A DNA stretch of 64,000 nucleotides from Rhytidiadelphus loreus (Eukaryota; Streptophyta; Bryopsida; Hypnales; Hylocomiaceae), in contig OX344762.1 in NCBI GenBank assembly GCA_947034895.1, positions 24,098,760 to 24,162,759 on the forward strand, given 5' to 3'. Of the stretch, positions 10,720 to 22,905 are shown piece after piece. Each line of letters opens with the position of its first letter. Position 1 is the first letter of the stretch. The position numbers and the translations under genes were made by a program. Below the pieces are notes generated by a model. That model was not told where the DNA came from and made no database searches. It saw only the letters and a program-made list of their open reading frames with translations.

Positions 10720-13041
10720 TCATTTATACGCATCCATCAATGCCCTTGCAGCCTTCAACTCTGCCAATGCAAGATGTTGAAAAGATTAGTGTCAAATGCA
10801 TCCTTCTCATACCAACACTCATTCCCACTCCACACCAATCAGTGTTTCAAAATGCTTTAGCTACCCATGCTGCTGTACACTATTGGTCGGCAAACTGTCA
10901 AAATTACCATGATGGAGCACCCGAAATTTCTCGGCAGTCATGCATATCGCAAAATCCCCGGACCCATCCTTCTCATGCTCAGTATTACCAGCGGAGGACT
11001 TCAAGCGCATGACCACGTTCTTTGTACCACCCACCTGTGTTTGCCAAGCCTTGACCTCGAGAGAAGAAACTACAAGTTTCAAGCTAGTGTGATTAATGAA
11101 AACTCTCTCAGCAAGGGTAAGCGAGACATCAGAAGCGCGGCAAATTTGAACCAATCCACAGCTGAATGCTCCAAAACGTTGAAAAAATATTCTTTGACAA
11201 TAATAAACAATTCAGTTATTATCGCTTACGCTGTAAACTCTCTTGCAGGAGCGTTGTCTGAAGCGCTACCCTTCGCTCCCAATATGGTCTTACCACAGCA
11301 TCAGTGTGTTCTGCAAACCCAACAAAGTCGCTCACACTGAAAAAATTTAGAAAAGGAAACATCCTACACCTTATCCAAATCTCAACACATGGTGATATGA
11401 AATCTCAACACATGGAGATATGAAAAGAAAAACATCAACCAAATATAATAAGCACATTGTTCCACAAGGCACGTAATCCATACAATCTTTTAACTCTACA
11501 ATAGCAGAGCCACTATGACCAATGAAAAAATCATGCTATTTCTGAGTACAAGCTAGTGAGTGATATCATATAATCTTCAAAACAGCTATGTAAAAAATAT
11601 GAAAAGTGGTAAAAGGAACATCCTATGAAAAAAACGCTTTAAAATTACTAACCTTTGGGTAATCCAAGTTGTTGCAGTTCACGAATAAGGGTAGAATCTT
11701 CTACATCAAATTTGGCAGCATTTGAGACCATGAAATGAAGGGCTGCAATGCACGCCTTTGCATCTGAGACCCCTGCTCTACATCACACAAGCATTTCAAG
11801 TCTTCATAATGTTGATTTCAGCCATGGGAAGATAACTGACAAGGTAAGACTTGAAAGCATGGGAGAAATTTCTTACCAAGAGATGCATCTCTTGTGATTT
11901 TCAATGCATTTTCATACTGCGCACACATTATCGGATGCGGTTACTGATAGGGCTGAATATCGTATAAGCGAAATCTTAGCCAAAGAATCGTTCGAGGAAA
12001 TTTGCCAATGGAGGGTTAGAATAGCTTACATCAAAATCACCTTCAGCAATCCGTTGAATGATGTACTCCACTAGCACCTTCACTCTTGCCGATGGCTTCA
12101 AAACACACAATATACACAAACATCGTGAACTGTAATTAGAGAACTTGATCACCGATATGTTTCAGATACATTACGCGACAAATACGAATCAGATTTATCA
12201 GCAAATTTTAGGTTATTCTAAAAAAAATTGAGAAAATAAATTCATGAACCCTAAGAATTAAGTTTATAAACTTCATTTTGAACTATCCTCATATTTGTTT
12301 GCAGTAACACGTCTCCAACGTCACTTTGAATACCAGAGAAAAAGAATTTGAGTAGAAAATTCACTCAATATAGTTGACATAGTGACAATGTTGGCCGGAA
12401 TCTAGTCCCCCAAAAAAGGACAGACATCCTGAGCTGATATTCTCTGAACGCAGTAACTGGAGAATTCATCAACGACATGATATAGATACATTAAGCGACA
12501 TACATCAAAGAATGCGAATCAGATTTATCAGCATATCTTAGAAGATCTTCACATAGAATCTTCTGAAGTAAAATTTAAAAACCCTAAACCCTGATTTCAA
12601 CCACCCTCATATTTGTTTACAGGATTCGATGTCGCTTGAATACCAGAGAAAAGAGATTCAAATGGAAAATTCACTCACAATAGTTGACAGAGTGACAATG
12701 TTGGCCAGAATCCAGTCCAAACAAATAAGGACAGACATACTGAAATGATAACAGTAACTAGAGACCTCACCACCGACACGATTAGGCGACACACATCAAT
12801 GAATGCGAATCAGATTTCTAAGCATATCCTATACTGTCCACAAAGCTCTTCAAAAGTAAAAATTAAAGAACCCTAAACCCTCCTTTCAACACTCTCGTAG
12901 TTGATTACACGATCCGATGTCACTTGAATACCTGAGAAAACGGATTTTGGTGGAAATTTCACTCACAATAGTTGACAGAGTGATAATGTTGGCCAGAATC
13001 CAGTCCGGTGCATCCAATCCCCCACACAAGTGAAACCTCAT
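10720..13041 (-). CDS. COMMD4: COMM-domain protein 4 (COMMD4-like), seven exons
   Basis: Spliced gene; exons in coding order are 13041-12967, 12095-12030, 11916-11877, 11772-11653, 11310-11230, 11168-10908 and 10760-10720. All introns are GT-AG, the phases agree, and the model gives 227 codons plus TGA (human COMMD4 is about 199). The start MRFHLCGGLDAPDW matches the conserved COMMD4 start. Exon 4 carries RELQQLGLPK, a COMMD4 signature, and exon 6 begins the C-terminal COMM domain (TSLKLVVSSLEV). The last exon ends ELKAARALMDAYK. COMMD proteins form the ring-shaped Commander complex with CCDC22/CCDC93, acting in endosomal recycling and cullin regulation; the role in plants is inferred from family. 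An in-frame ATG at 13209 would add 56 residues, but the family start is at 13041. The exon 5/6 junction was chosen to keep frame and could be shifted. Intron 1 contains duplicated exon 1 ends (separate entry). Confidence 0.85.
12126..13006 (-). repeat. Three tandem ~290-bp units spanning the exon 1/intron 1 junction of the COMMD4 gene
   Basis: Units of about 285-307 bp (roughly 12126-12410, 12411-12717 and 12718-13006) repeat head to tail. Each contains a version of the last 40 bases of COMMD4 exon 1 plus the start of intron 1. The true exon end is 12967-13006. The copy at 12679-12718 differs from it at one position and keeps the donor sequence GTGAGT. The copy near 12368-12407 is more diverged and its donor GT has become TT. 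Each unit also carries a block with the wording AATGCGAATCAGATTT and an AACCCTAA-like motif. The extra exon ends have no acceptor AG at their 5' edge, so they probably act only as decoy donors. Confidence 0.85.
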
Positions 13042-13815
13042 GATTGTGATCGGCTCTGGGATCGCAAAACCCCCGCTGAAATGCCGAACGCGGTAGAAAA
13101 ATTCGCACAATGACACCTCGAAAACGTGCTCTTGAATTCTCAAGCTCAGGAATGACAATTCGAGCGCCTCACAGCCCAACCCATCGGCTGCATTGAAGCG
13201 GACGCTCACGCTTGCGGCGAAAGAGATGGAGGTTAGAAGTTACGTGGCGGGTGCTTCCACTTTAAAGTAGGGACACCCAAAAGCGTCACACTTTTTATTT
13301 ATTAATGCACAGTTATACTATTATTACACTGGTTAAATTTTCATATTTTCTTGTATTTTTTTGTTTGCAAATGAAAGGAGGTTTCAACAGAGAAAAGAAT
13401 GCGACATTTGGATACCGTGTGCAAAAGTTATAAAGGGTTAGAGTTTTTTTTGTTTAATGTTCTAAAATTGTTTCTTCAACATAGGTGCATATTAATTTTG
13501 GAGATGTACACAAAGTGATGATGGTGGTTTGGTTTTACACAAGGTGTGATTTTGGGTGTACCTACCTTACAACAAAGAGAAATATCATCATCTTGTGAAC
13601 TAAATAGATTTATTTGTAAAGTTATGGTATATTGTGGTTTATAGATGGTTGAGCACTTTCTATTTAATCTATTAATCCTAAAACGATGAGACTTGTCACT
13701 AAAATACTTTGCCAAAAATGATCTGATTTTTACACCAATAGATGCATTTTACATTTGTACAATAATCTTAAAAGTCATCCATCAACCATTTTTTGGCTTC
13801 AATGTCCTTCTATAA

Positions 13816-14712
13816 TTAACCCCTAAAAGACTAGCATGTGTGTTTTGGCAATATAGAAAATTTAGGTAGGTACCTATGATTAGATATTTACATAATTTAG
13901 ACTAAAATTTTAACAGAAGGTCGGGACAAGGAATATATTTCATATGTACTAAATTTCATGACATTTGGAAATATGAATAAAAAGTTATGGCCTAATATGT
14001 TACTTTTTCCTCGGCCGGGCAATCTAGGCAAATAAAAAAAATTACTTTTTTCATAAACAAAAATTTGAAATTGGTTTTCTAAAGTTATATATATATACAC
14101 ATAAAGCTTTGAATCATTCCATTTTGATCAATGAATCAAAGCTTTCTGTGTATATATAACTTCTAATGACTTTCAACAAGTCAAAAGTTAAGAGCAGTTT
14201 TAGTTTGTAGGCAATTATGGAAACTCTACTCTAAAATAAACTTTGAAGTCCTATATCTTAATCAATTTTCAATATTTTTTGAAAAAAATAAAATCTCTAG
14301 AAGTAGATTGTTTATTACAACATTGCAACCATTGGTATTGGCATTTTTCAATTCCATAACTAAATTCTTAACAATTTTGTACTTTGAATCATTCTCTACT
14401 TCTTTCTACTTACTATTTTTTCCCTATATGTTATACAATTCCAAATGATGTGAAATTTTTTAAGCATGTAACCAACTTGTCTAGGAAAAAGAATCCAAAG
14501 AAGCACCACCATTATGGACATTTTTCATATCTTGTAGTACACTAGTTAGAAAAGATGTGGAAAATATTTCAGAAATTTCTACCACGTGGATATTTCATCC
14601 TACGATTATTTGTATCCAAAAAAGTTTTTTTTCTAAAAGTTGGTACCTGTACTAAAAATGGCAGTTTGGGAGCATTTTTGGTGAAAACATGTTAAGGAAC
14701 TTGAGGGGTTAA
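13816..14712. mobile_element. TTAA-family TIR element
   Basis: TTAACCCCTAAAAGACTAG at the left, complement TTAACCCCTCAAGTTCC at the right. About 890 bp between the TTAA copies. Contains a strong hairpin (14083-14160). The region 14170-14430 also matches 18240-18440. Confidence 0.65.
14083..14160. repeat. Near-perfect hairpin inside the TTAA element
   Basis: Arms contain GTTATATATA...ACACA and AAAGCTTTGA.TCATT and pair around a short loop (CCATTTTGATC). About 32 bases per arm. Confidence 0.75.
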
Positions 14713-15039
14713 GTTTTTGATAGATTGTTTGATCAATTATTGATTTTGGACAAGTCCTAGTAGCTTGATTTTTTGTAATTAATATTGTGAATCATAGTAA
14801 TACCTTCAAAATGCATCATTTAGGTTGCACATGTTATGTTATCAAATTTGTAAGATCTCAATAATTATGATATTATCTTATTTCTTGAAGTTATCATATA
14901 AAAAATGTTACATTTTATATATTTTGAAATTGTTTTTTCATGGTAACAATTTATTCAGATTATGTATTTATCCTAAACTTCATTTACACCTCCAATAATG
15001 AAATAAACAAACTTATAAATGGTCAATTTCTCTTTTAAT

Positions 15040-15640
15040 AGTTTTTTTTTCAATTGGTGTCTGGGAACAAAAGTTATACCTAAATAAGCTCAGAATAGGG
15101 GAGATTGGAAAACTAGTTGGACAACCAAAAAAAATTTAATTTTAAAATTTAATTCTTTAATTTTTTCCCCTCATAAATTATATTTTTGTTTATATGGAAA
15201 GCTTTGATTCATTTCATTAGGATAAGTAATGTGAAAGTTATAGACAATCTTATTTTTTGAACAATCTAAGCATCTTCTTCAAAAATAACTTGTAAGATTC
15301 ATTTATGAATGTATTTTTTACAATTTTTCAAAAACCAAAATTCCACATAGTGTAGTTTGCTTGCTAGAACAATTTCACTATTGGGATTAGTGAATTTTAA
15401 TTCTAGTAATTTAGATTTTCCTTCTATTATGTACCTACTTCTACTTAACAATTTTCTTAAGAATGAAGATTAAGTTTTTTTGAATTTTGTCCACAACTCT
15501 CTACTCAATTCTCCACAATAAAGATTTAAACCTCAAACTTTGGAGTGCCAAAAAATTTGAGTTAAGAATGTTCAAAGTCAAATAATATAGTTCCACAATG
15601 CGCAAAAAAACATTTCTTTTTTGTAAATTTTTGAAGTGTT
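15040..15640. mobile_element. Fragment of a TTAA-family element
   Basis: Shares ordered wording with 45780-46360, for example CTGGGAACAAAAGTTAT, ATAGGGGAGA and CTACTTCTACTTAA, in the same orientation. Neither TTAA end is present. Confidence 0.6.
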
Positions 15641-15874
15641 CAGCCTTCAAATTACAAAAGCATCCATAGAATGGAGTCGTAAACGCCCTATTAACAACTA
15701 GAACCGTCTTTTTATGTGTCTTCTAGCATTTGAGTATTCACCAATTATGTATGCACAAATTTTTGTCTAGACAAATTTGTTTGATTTTTTAAACAAATTT
15801 GGAGGTGTGAACAAATGGAATTGGGGTCAAACATAGGGTGCAAAATTGGGTTGTGGACGGAGTTGGAATAGTCT

Positions 15875-15990
15875 ACCTTATTATATAAGACGAAACTTGG
15901 AGGGGAGGCTTTCTTTTGGAGATTGATCTCTCTCTATGGTTGGGTGGTTTGAGCTTTTTGTAAAGCATTCTTGTTAAGGCAGGAATACCA
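15875..15990 (+). repeat. Dispersed repeat, copy 2
   Basis: Direct-orientation relative of 125-260; see the shared words listed there. Confidence 0.6.
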
Positions 15991-16611
15991 TAAATGGCAC
16001 CCCCCCCCTCCAATGGTACAGTAGGATGTTCTAAAACCAACAATAGCTAGCTTTGATGTTGATTTGAAAAGATTCGATTTGTTGAAATTTGATTGGCTTA
16101 GACTTTATTAGGACCAAGTTCCAAGAGAAACCATTTAAGGTATAGCTATGAGACAGGAATGGGGTTTGTATGAGAAGTCCACATTTATATTCAATAAAAT
16201 ATTCATTTTTGAAGATTTTTATTTTTTATTTTTTTCATTCTTCCTTATCTTTATTTGTGCACACATTGAGCTGAATTTCTCCATGAATTTCCCATATCTT
16301 ATAGGCTAAAATGCTTATTTTAATTGTTTATGGTATTCCTACCTTAATAAGAGTGTTAATAAGTATATTTTGTGTTTTTAGTTGGAGTTCATTGTCAAAG
16401 GTCCATAATAGTGAGCGACACTTGCCTTTGCAAACATAACATGACCTCAAAATTGTGCTCAATAAGGATTTGAAAGTATTATTTTTCCAAGGGTGTTCAT
16501 GTAGCTTCTTGAGAATGTAACAAAGATTTGACCAAAATCCAACACAAACAAATATCTTGTAAATCCAATAGAATATTCAAATCTAGATGTTTGCACCACC
16601 TAGAATAAAGG

Positions 16612-16733
16612 TATGTTCGCACTTGGTGTTATAGGTGATGTTTGGAATGTAAATTTGGTCCAAAAGTAGGTCTAAATTTGTTCCTAAGACCCTTACTAAC
16701 AACACTCTTTAACACCAAGTGCAAACATACCTT
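16612..16733. mobile_element. 122-bp foldback MITE
   Basis: AAGGTATGTTCGCACTTGG and its complement with one change (CCAAGTGCAAACATACCTT) end a 122-bp segment. Target duplication not resolved. Confidence 0.65.
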
Positions 16734-16962
16734 AACAAAGATATTGATTCTCATGTGAGAAATGATCATTTCAAGAGTCACATCTTTTGTGTGAATTGTG
16801 AAGTAAGACCTAACCACAAACTTCATAGTCAATGAAAAAATGTAAAGGAGATTCATACAGTACTATGCAAATGCACATGAAAATTCTGTAGAAGCAGCTC
16901 ATTTGAACATTCAGACTCAATGGTTGCAATTGAAGGCATATCTCAACTAGAGAGCAAATCAA

Positions 16963-18053
16963 TTAACCCCCATAAGGATCAAACAACGTTTTTTTTGGCA
17001 ACATAGCAATTTTGGGCAGCTCACTACCAATGAAATTTTTATTTATTTTTCTTCAAACTTTTCACACAACATGTGCCTAAGGAGTAGTTTTAAACCCTAA
17101 ATGATTTGGAATATGTTTTTACCAAAACCACTCCAAAATTGTCATTTCTAATACGAGTACCAAATTTTAGAAAAAAAAACATTTTAGATACATGTAACCG
17201 TAGGATCTTGTAGTGCACTAGTTTGAGAAGAAGAAGAAAAAGTTTGAGAAGTTTTCACCATTTAGATTGCAAGATATTATCATTTGAAGTGACAAAAATT
17301 CTTTTAGAGGGCATGAAAAAAATGGGCAGCTGTACTTCACAAGGTCACATTTGTATGAAAAAATGTCCAAAATGGTGGTTACTCTTTCAATTACTTCTTC
17401 AACAAGGCAAGTTGGCTACATGCTTGAAAAATTTCAGATCATTTGGAATCATACAACATATAAGAAAAAAAAATTAAGTAGAAAAAAAGTAGAGAATGAT
17501 TAAAAATACTAAATTACAACTTTACAATTTTACAACCATAGGGATTGACATTTTTCAATTCCATAAATAAATTGTTAACGATTCACAATATACACCCAAT
17601 GTTTTTGTTCTTTTTCAAAAATATTTAAAATTGAATGTAATAAAGGACTTCAATGTTTGTCTTAGAGTAGAGATTCCATAACTACCCGGAAACTAATCCA
17701 AACTAAAACTCCTCATAACTTCATCTCATTAATAAAAATGGAATGATTCAAAGCTCTCCATTTATAGATAAATCTAGAGAACTAATTTCAAATTTTTATT
17801 TTTTTTAAAAGTGATTTTTGAAGGAGTTTCTTTTGTTGCTAGGTTCGTCCACCAAGTAGTAAGAACTATATATCATACAATAACTTTTTAACTATGTAGT
17901 CAAAAATTATGAAAATTATTGAGCCTTAAAGCTAATCCTTGGGCACATGTTGTGTGAAAATTTCAAAGAAAAAAAAATAAAAACTACTTTTGTAGTGAAC
18001 TGCCGAAAATCGCTATATTGCCAAAAAATGCAATTTGGGCATTGAGGGGTTAA
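16963..18053. mobile_element. TTAA-family TIR element with long subterminal similarity
   Basis: Left TTAACCCCCATAAGGATC, right complement TTAACCCCTCAATGCCC. The match between ends then continues for about 40 more bases (TTTTTTGGCAACATAGC against TTTTTTGGCAATATAGC, then CAGYTCACTAC). 1091 bp including TTAA. The ORF at 17223-17477 runs through repeat sequence. Confidence 0.7.
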
Positions 18054-18860
18054 GGCGCAATTCTCATAACTTTTGGCTATATGGTTAAAAAGTTATTGTA
18101 TTGTGATTTTTATTGTTTAGTAGGTAGAAAATTAGAAAATTGATTTTAAAATTACTTTTTAAAAGAAATAAAATTTTGAAATTGATTTTTAAAATTTAAA
18201 TATTCATGGAACACTTTTGAATCATTCCATTTTGATTAATGGGATGAAAGTTATGAGGAGTTTTAGTTTATGGGTAATTATGGAACTTTGAAGCCCTTTA
18301 TTTAATTCAATTTTCAATATTTTTGAAAAAATAAATAAAAGAATTGGGTGTAGATTGTTTATTACAACATTACAACCATTGAGATTGACATTTTTTAATT
18401 CCATAACTAAATTCTTAACAATTTAGTATTTTCAATTATTTTTTATTTCTTTTTATTTACTATTTTTTTCAAGCATAAAGGAGGATGTTTGATCCTTTAG
18501 TTAGTTTGTTAAAGTACATCCTCCTTTTATAGGTATTTCCAATTTACTTTTTCAACATGTTATGGAGAATAACAAGTTGTAAGATCTACACACTTTTGTG
18601 TTAAAGGTTTGAAAGATGAAATCTAACCATTTGGGAAAAGTAAAAAATGCTTCTTTTTCAAATTCAATGGACTTGATCTTGCAATTGGCAAGGTTTCTTA
18701 TTTTGAAATTTTAGGAGGATGTACTTTAACAAACTAACTAAAGGATCCTATGGTTCAATTTGCTAATGAATAAGTATAGATGAATGTTTCAGCCTTGCTT
18801 TGGGTTTAAGTAGTTTGAAGCAATTTTGGCATAAAAACACTGAAAACCTATCGGGGTTAA
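18054..18860. mobile_element. TTAA-family right-end fragment adjoining the previous element
   Basis: 18060-18480 resembles the reverse of 17600-18040, so the two elements form a loose inverted pair around 18050. A right end GGGGTTAA lies at 18853-18860 and has a relative at 63800-63955. A 35-bp inverted repeat sits inside. Confidence 0.5.
18491..18747. repeat. Perfect 35-bp inverted repeat flanking 187 bp
   Basis: The 35 bases from GATCCTTTAG to CATCCTCCT (18491-18525) recur exactly, inverted, at 18713-18747. Perfect arms suggest a recent small foldback insertion or an inverted duplication. No target duplication was resolved. Confidence 0.85.
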
Positions 18861-18899
18861 TTTGGTCATTCATAACAACCAGCAGTGAAATATTGATCT

Positions 18900-19494
18900 T
18901 ATATTCTTGAGCACTTACTTTGAGAATCACAATGTGTACATTGATGGAACCGTGAAGATTAAAGCTTCAGTAATTTTGTCGAGCATCAGTTTCCTGGTCT
19001 TAGAGATCTACAAGTCATTTACAGTGAACTACGAGCCATTTACAGCTTTTTACAGAACTGACGTAACTCTGCTGAAACTATTTGTGCCAAAACAGGAACT
19101 TTCTAAATTGCTAGCCTGGACCTTCACAGTGAACAACGACCCTGTTGAGCACAGGTTTAGAATACATGTGAGCAAGGCTTCTCTTGACAGACTAGTGAGA
19201 CTAACATTGGAGTCTACTAAGGTAAACAAGCTGAAACAACTGCTGCAGTCACCTATGATATCCATACAATATGCAGTGACGCATCAGATCATAAAAATTT
19301 AATATCAGCTGGTAATGCTGAAAGCTCATAGTCGTCGAGTCTTCGTGCCGCAAATACAGCAGGCCAGAGAATTCGCTGCACTGTTTGCTTCATGCTATTC
19401 ATTCTGCACGCTCCTGCACTCGTAATATCTCTTGCATCCAGTGTATTGGACCTCAGAGAGGGACTCTCCTTGCTCTGAGATTGCCCTACAATGC
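18900..19494. other. Probable 3' flank of the PRP22/DHX8 gene
   Basis: Less AT-rich than the elements to its left. Likely contains the helicase 3' UTR on the minus strand. The 131-aa plus-strand ORF (18907-19302) has no family features and is probably antisense chance. Confidence 0.4.
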
Positions 19495-22400
19495 TTAAGC
19501 TCGTCTCTTACTCAGACGCCATGAATTTGGCTCATTGTACCGATCATAAAGAGGTTCGATTCGCTCTTGCCGTTTCCTCTTGCTCATTTTTGTGGGATCA
19601 GCAACCTTGAAGAACCGTGGAGCCAATTCAACCAACCATTTTGGGTCCATCAAAGTCACTTCCCGCATGTACTCCTTTGTGGTCATGACCAACTCATGGT
19701 AGATAACCCAGTCAGGTTGCCTCTGAAATAAAGCACTACTTGGATGAATATAAACTGGTTGGTTCTCTATCAGAGTCCGGTAGCCTTCCTGGGGGTCCTT
19801 CCGTGCAGCATGGAAGAAAAAGCCCGCTGCTATTGCTTTTCTTATCCTTGTAAAGTTCCTGCCCGCACTCACCACGTCCAACTTGTACCTATCCATGATT
19901 GTAAGAAGCTGTTTCCGCACATCTTGTGCCCTCCTCAATGACCGAGACTGCACAAAGTTCTCAAAACACCAAGGGCCTGAAAAGTTCTTCGCCTTCCAAG
20001 CTTCATACACTGCCAACAGTGTCAAATGATCACCCTCTACTTGGAAAAACTTGGCTCTCTTCTGATCAGCCTGCGCTTGTTTCTCTCGTGGTCTGTAAAA
20101 AATATTCTGAGCTTGCAACATCGAAATTATGGTCAGGATCTCGTCACTGCAACCCAAGTCTACACTGGCAAGAAGCGTCTTAGAAAGAGGCGGCTCCATA
20201 GGAAACTCTGCCATCTTCCTTCCGAGTTTCGTCAGAAGCCCCTCCTCATCCAGAGCTCCAAGACTGTACAGCTGTTCCATCGCAGAGATAAGTGCTTGAG
20301 GCGGAGGGGGATCCATGAAATCGAATGATAGGAGATCATTGATTCCCATTGCTTTCATTGTCAGGGTCGTCAAACCCAGATTAACCCTTTGAATTTCTGG
20401 TACTGTTGTAGGCAGCATCTCATTCCGATACGCGCTTTCGGTGTACAATCGGTAGCACTTGCCAGGTCCTGTCCTTCCAGCACGTCCGGCTCGTTGCCTT
20501 GCAGAGGCCTGTGATATGGGAGTGATTACTAAGGAGTCTAAACCTAGCTTTGGGTTGTAAACATTCTGCTTCGCAAATCCAGGATCCACGACATAGTAGA
20601 TTCCATCAATGGTGAGAGAAGCCTCAGCAATGTTCGTTGCAACGACAACCTTTCTTGTACCTGGTGGTGGGGCCTCGAAAATCCTTGTTTGCATTTCACT
20701 CGGCAAAGCACTGTAAACGGGAAGAATAATGAGTTCCGGAACATTGGGCCCCAGACCCTTCATCCGCTCAAACAGAATTTGGCATGCCGTGTCAATCTCT
20801 TCTTGCCCTGTCAAGAAGATAAGCACATCCCCTTCAGGCTCTGTAAGGTGAATCTGCATGACAGTAATCAGAGCAGCATCCAAGTAATCAGTCTCTGGCA
20901 TCTTCGTATACAGTATTTCCACAGGATAAGTTCTTCCAGGAATGGTAAAAATAGGGCAGTCCAAAAAGTATCTCGAAAACTTCTCCGCGTCCAGCGTTGC
21001 AGAGGTGACGATGAGCCTCAGATCAGGCCTGCGTTTCACAAGCCCTTTCAAAAGCCCAAACAAGACATCTGTGAAGATGGTACGCTCATGAGCTTCATCA
21101 AGCATAATGACCGAATACGAAGCACACATCTCGTCGATCAGAATCTCCCGTAACAGCATGCCGTCTGTCATATATTTGATCACCGTTTCAGGTCCAGTAC
21201 AATCCTCAAACCGGATCGCATACCCTACCTCCTCCCCAAGTCGGCATCCAAACTCTTCCGCTACTCTCTTTGCCACAGACATAGCAGCGACTCGCCTGGG
21301 TTGCGTGCAGCCTATCTTCCCCCTGGTAGTATACCCAGCTTCTGCGAGGTACTGCGTCATCTGCGTTGTTTTCCCCGAACCTGTCTCTCCAATCACCACC
21401 AACACTTGATTATCATTCACAGCCTTGATGAGTTCATTCTTGAGTTTATATATAGGCAAACTCTGTCTCTGTTCCTGAATCGAAAGCTTGGACCGCTGCC
21501 CGAACGTTGGAGCCTTCCCAAAGGCGTCCTTCTTCCACTCCGGCATATCGTAGGCCGACAGACCCACTCCCCTCAGCTCCTGGGCTAGATGTCGCTCACC
21601 AGTCTCTGGCATGGGATCCTCCCAGGGCCTATTCAAATCCTTCGGTATAGAATCCAGCATCGTCCGTTGTTGCTGCTCTCTCAACTCTCGTCGCTCTTTC
21701 GCAAGCGCCGACTGCGTCATGGCAGCTCTTTGCAACGACCCATCAGGGTTCTTCACAATCTTCACCGGCGACACATCAACCGAATACCTTGTTTGACCGC
21801 GAAGAAAAGCCGGTTCATCTTCATTCAGCTCAATCTCAAGCTCCTCCTCCCCCCTTTCATCATGATACAGCATTCCTCCCCCGTCATCATCATCATACAT
21901 CGGATAATCCTTGACCCCCAATACACCTGACGCAATCAGCTGCTTGGCCTCCCACCGCTCAGGAGAACTCATCCTCTTCATTGGCCTCCTGTTCGACGTG
22001 TTCTCATCTTCTTCGACAATCGTAATCCCCGAAAGTCCCTTCCGCATTTCAGGAGCCAGGCTAGAGATAGACGGATTCGCACGAAAATTCTCTTCCTCAG
22101 CAGTGATCCGTTTCATAGGAAGCAAATCCTCTCCAGTCTTTTGATCGACATCTCGCATACTAAGACTAATCTTCTTTTCACTTACAGACAGCACTTTCAC
22201 CCACACTTCTTGGTCCCGCTCCACAGCATCCTTCGCATTCACAACACGCCGCGACGCAATATTATGCACGTGAACCAAACCCTCTTTCCGATCCCTAATC
22301 CCTAACAACTGCACAAAGCAACCATAGTCCATGATCCGGGAGACTCTGCCTCGGCAAATCCCATAAAGCTCCGGCTCGTCCACCATCGGCGCCCTGACAA

Positions 22401-22887
22401 CTCCCCGGTCTCCAACCTCGATATCATTGTCCCTAACTCTCCCTCGACCACTTTCATACCTGCCATTCCCTCGTCGCCCGTCTCCATCCCTGCCCCCGCG
22501 CTCGGAAACCCTAACCACGACGTTATCGGCCTCGAGCTCGTCCTCCAATTCCCGCACGCGCTGCTTGCTGTCCGGCACAGCCAACCCCGGAAAGGCACTC
22601 CGCTTCAAGTCCTTACTGTCCCCGCCTAAACCCTTGCTCAACTTGTCCCGGCTCACCGGCGGCAAAATGGCGTGAATGATCGTAAACAAGGTCTTGACGA
22701 AATACTCCGGCATCTCCGCGTCATTGGCTTTCAAAACCTTCCCGAACTCCTGCTGCGTCTCGAATTTCTGCGCCAAGTCGATGATAAACTCCGCCAAGAT
22801 TCTGTCGCTGCACCCAATGTGCGCCTCCAACTCTGTGCACACCTTGGACACCAGCGACAGATACTCCAACTTCTTCAATTCCTCCAT
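19495..22887 (-). CDS. DHX8: PRP22/DHX8-type DEAH-box pre-mRNA splicing helicase, intronless
   Basis: Single 1130-codon frame. Order of parts: N-terminal helical region (1-80), Arg/Gly/Asp-rich linker (110-165), S1 RNA-binding domain (about 172-247, [20 protein letters not shown]), acidic linker, then the helicase core: motif I GETGSGKT (500-507), DEAH (597-600), SAT (629-631), [10 protein letters not shown] (about 689-698), [12 protein letters not shown] (751-762) and [12 protein letters not shown] (798-809). A winged-helix/ratchet/OB C-terminal half ends with a basic tail ([18 protein letters not shown]). The S1 domain separates PRP22/DHX8 from PRP2, PRP16 and PRP43. The family uses ATP to release spliced mRNA from the spliceosome in the nucleus. 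Length is close to plant and animal relatives (about 1.2 kb of residues). Oddity: the usual His after DEAHERTI is Phe605. Many out-of-frame ORFs overlap it and are shadows. Confidence 0.95.
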   Translation of the reverse strand: MEELKKLEYLSLVSKVCTELEAHIGCSDRILAEFIIDLAQKFETQQEFGKVLKANDAEMPEYFVKTLFTIIHAILPPVSRDKLSKGLGGDSKDLKRSAFPGLAVPDSKQRVRELEDELEADNVVVRVSERGGRDGDGRRGNGRYESGRGRVRDNDIEVGDRGVVRAPMVDEPELYGICRGRVSRIMDYGCFVQLLGIRDRKEGLVHVHNIASRRVVNAKDAVERDQEVWVKVLSVSEKKISLSMRDVDQKTGEDLLPMKRITAEEENFRANPSISSLAPEMRKGLSGITIVEEDENTSNRRPMKRMSSPERWEAKQLIASGVLGVKDYPMYDDDDGGGMLYHDERGEEELEIELNEDEPAFLRGQTRYSVDVSPVKIVKNPDGSLQRAAMTQSALAKERRELREQQQRTMLDSIPKDLNRPWEDPMPETGERHLAQELRGVGLSAYDMPEWKKDAFGKAPTFGQRSKLSIQEQRQSLPIYKLKNELIKAVNDNQVLVVIGETGSGKTTQMTQYLAEAGYTTRGKIGCTQPRRVAAMSVAKRVAEEFGCRLGEEVGYAIRFEDCTGPETVIKYMTDGMLLREILIDEMCASYSVIMLDEAHERTIFTDVLFGLLKGLVKRRPDLRLIVTSATLDAEKFSRYFLDCPIFTIPGRTYPVEILYTKMPETDYLDAALITVMQIHLTEPEGDVLIFLTGQEEIDTACQILFERMKGLGPNVPELIILPVYSALPSEMQTRIFEAPPPGTRKVVVATNIAEASLTIDGIYYVVDPGFAKQNVYNPKLGLDSLVITPISQASARQRAGRAGRTGPGKCYRLYTESAYRNEMLPTTVPEIQRVNLGLTTLTMKAMGINDLLSFDFMDPPPPQALISAMEQLYSLGALDEEGLLTKLGRKMAEFPMEPPLSKTLLASVDLGCSDEILTIISMLQAQNIFYRPREKQAQADQKRAKFFQVEGDHLTLLAVYEAWKAKNFSGPWCFENFVQSRSLRRAQDVRKQLLTIMDRYKLDVVSAGRNFTRIRKAIAAGFFFHAARKDPQEGYRTLIENQPVYIHPSSALFQRQPDWVIYHELVMTTKEYMREVTLMDPKWLVELAPRFFKVADPTKMSKRKRQERIEPLYDRYNEPNSWRLSKRRA

Positions 22888-22905
22888 CGCTAAACCTAAA
22901 AACCT

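Noticed and set aside
10867..11340. 157-aa plus-strand ORF
   Set aside because: Shadow of COMMD4 exons 5 and 6 on the other strand.
12590..12880. AACCCTAAACCCT words as telo-box promoter or telomeric insert
   Set aside because: They belong to the tandem units in COMMD4 intron 1, not to a gene start.
18907..19302. 131-aa plus-strand ORF downstream of the helicase gene
   Set aside because: No family features, antisense to the probable 3' UTR, and no splice context.
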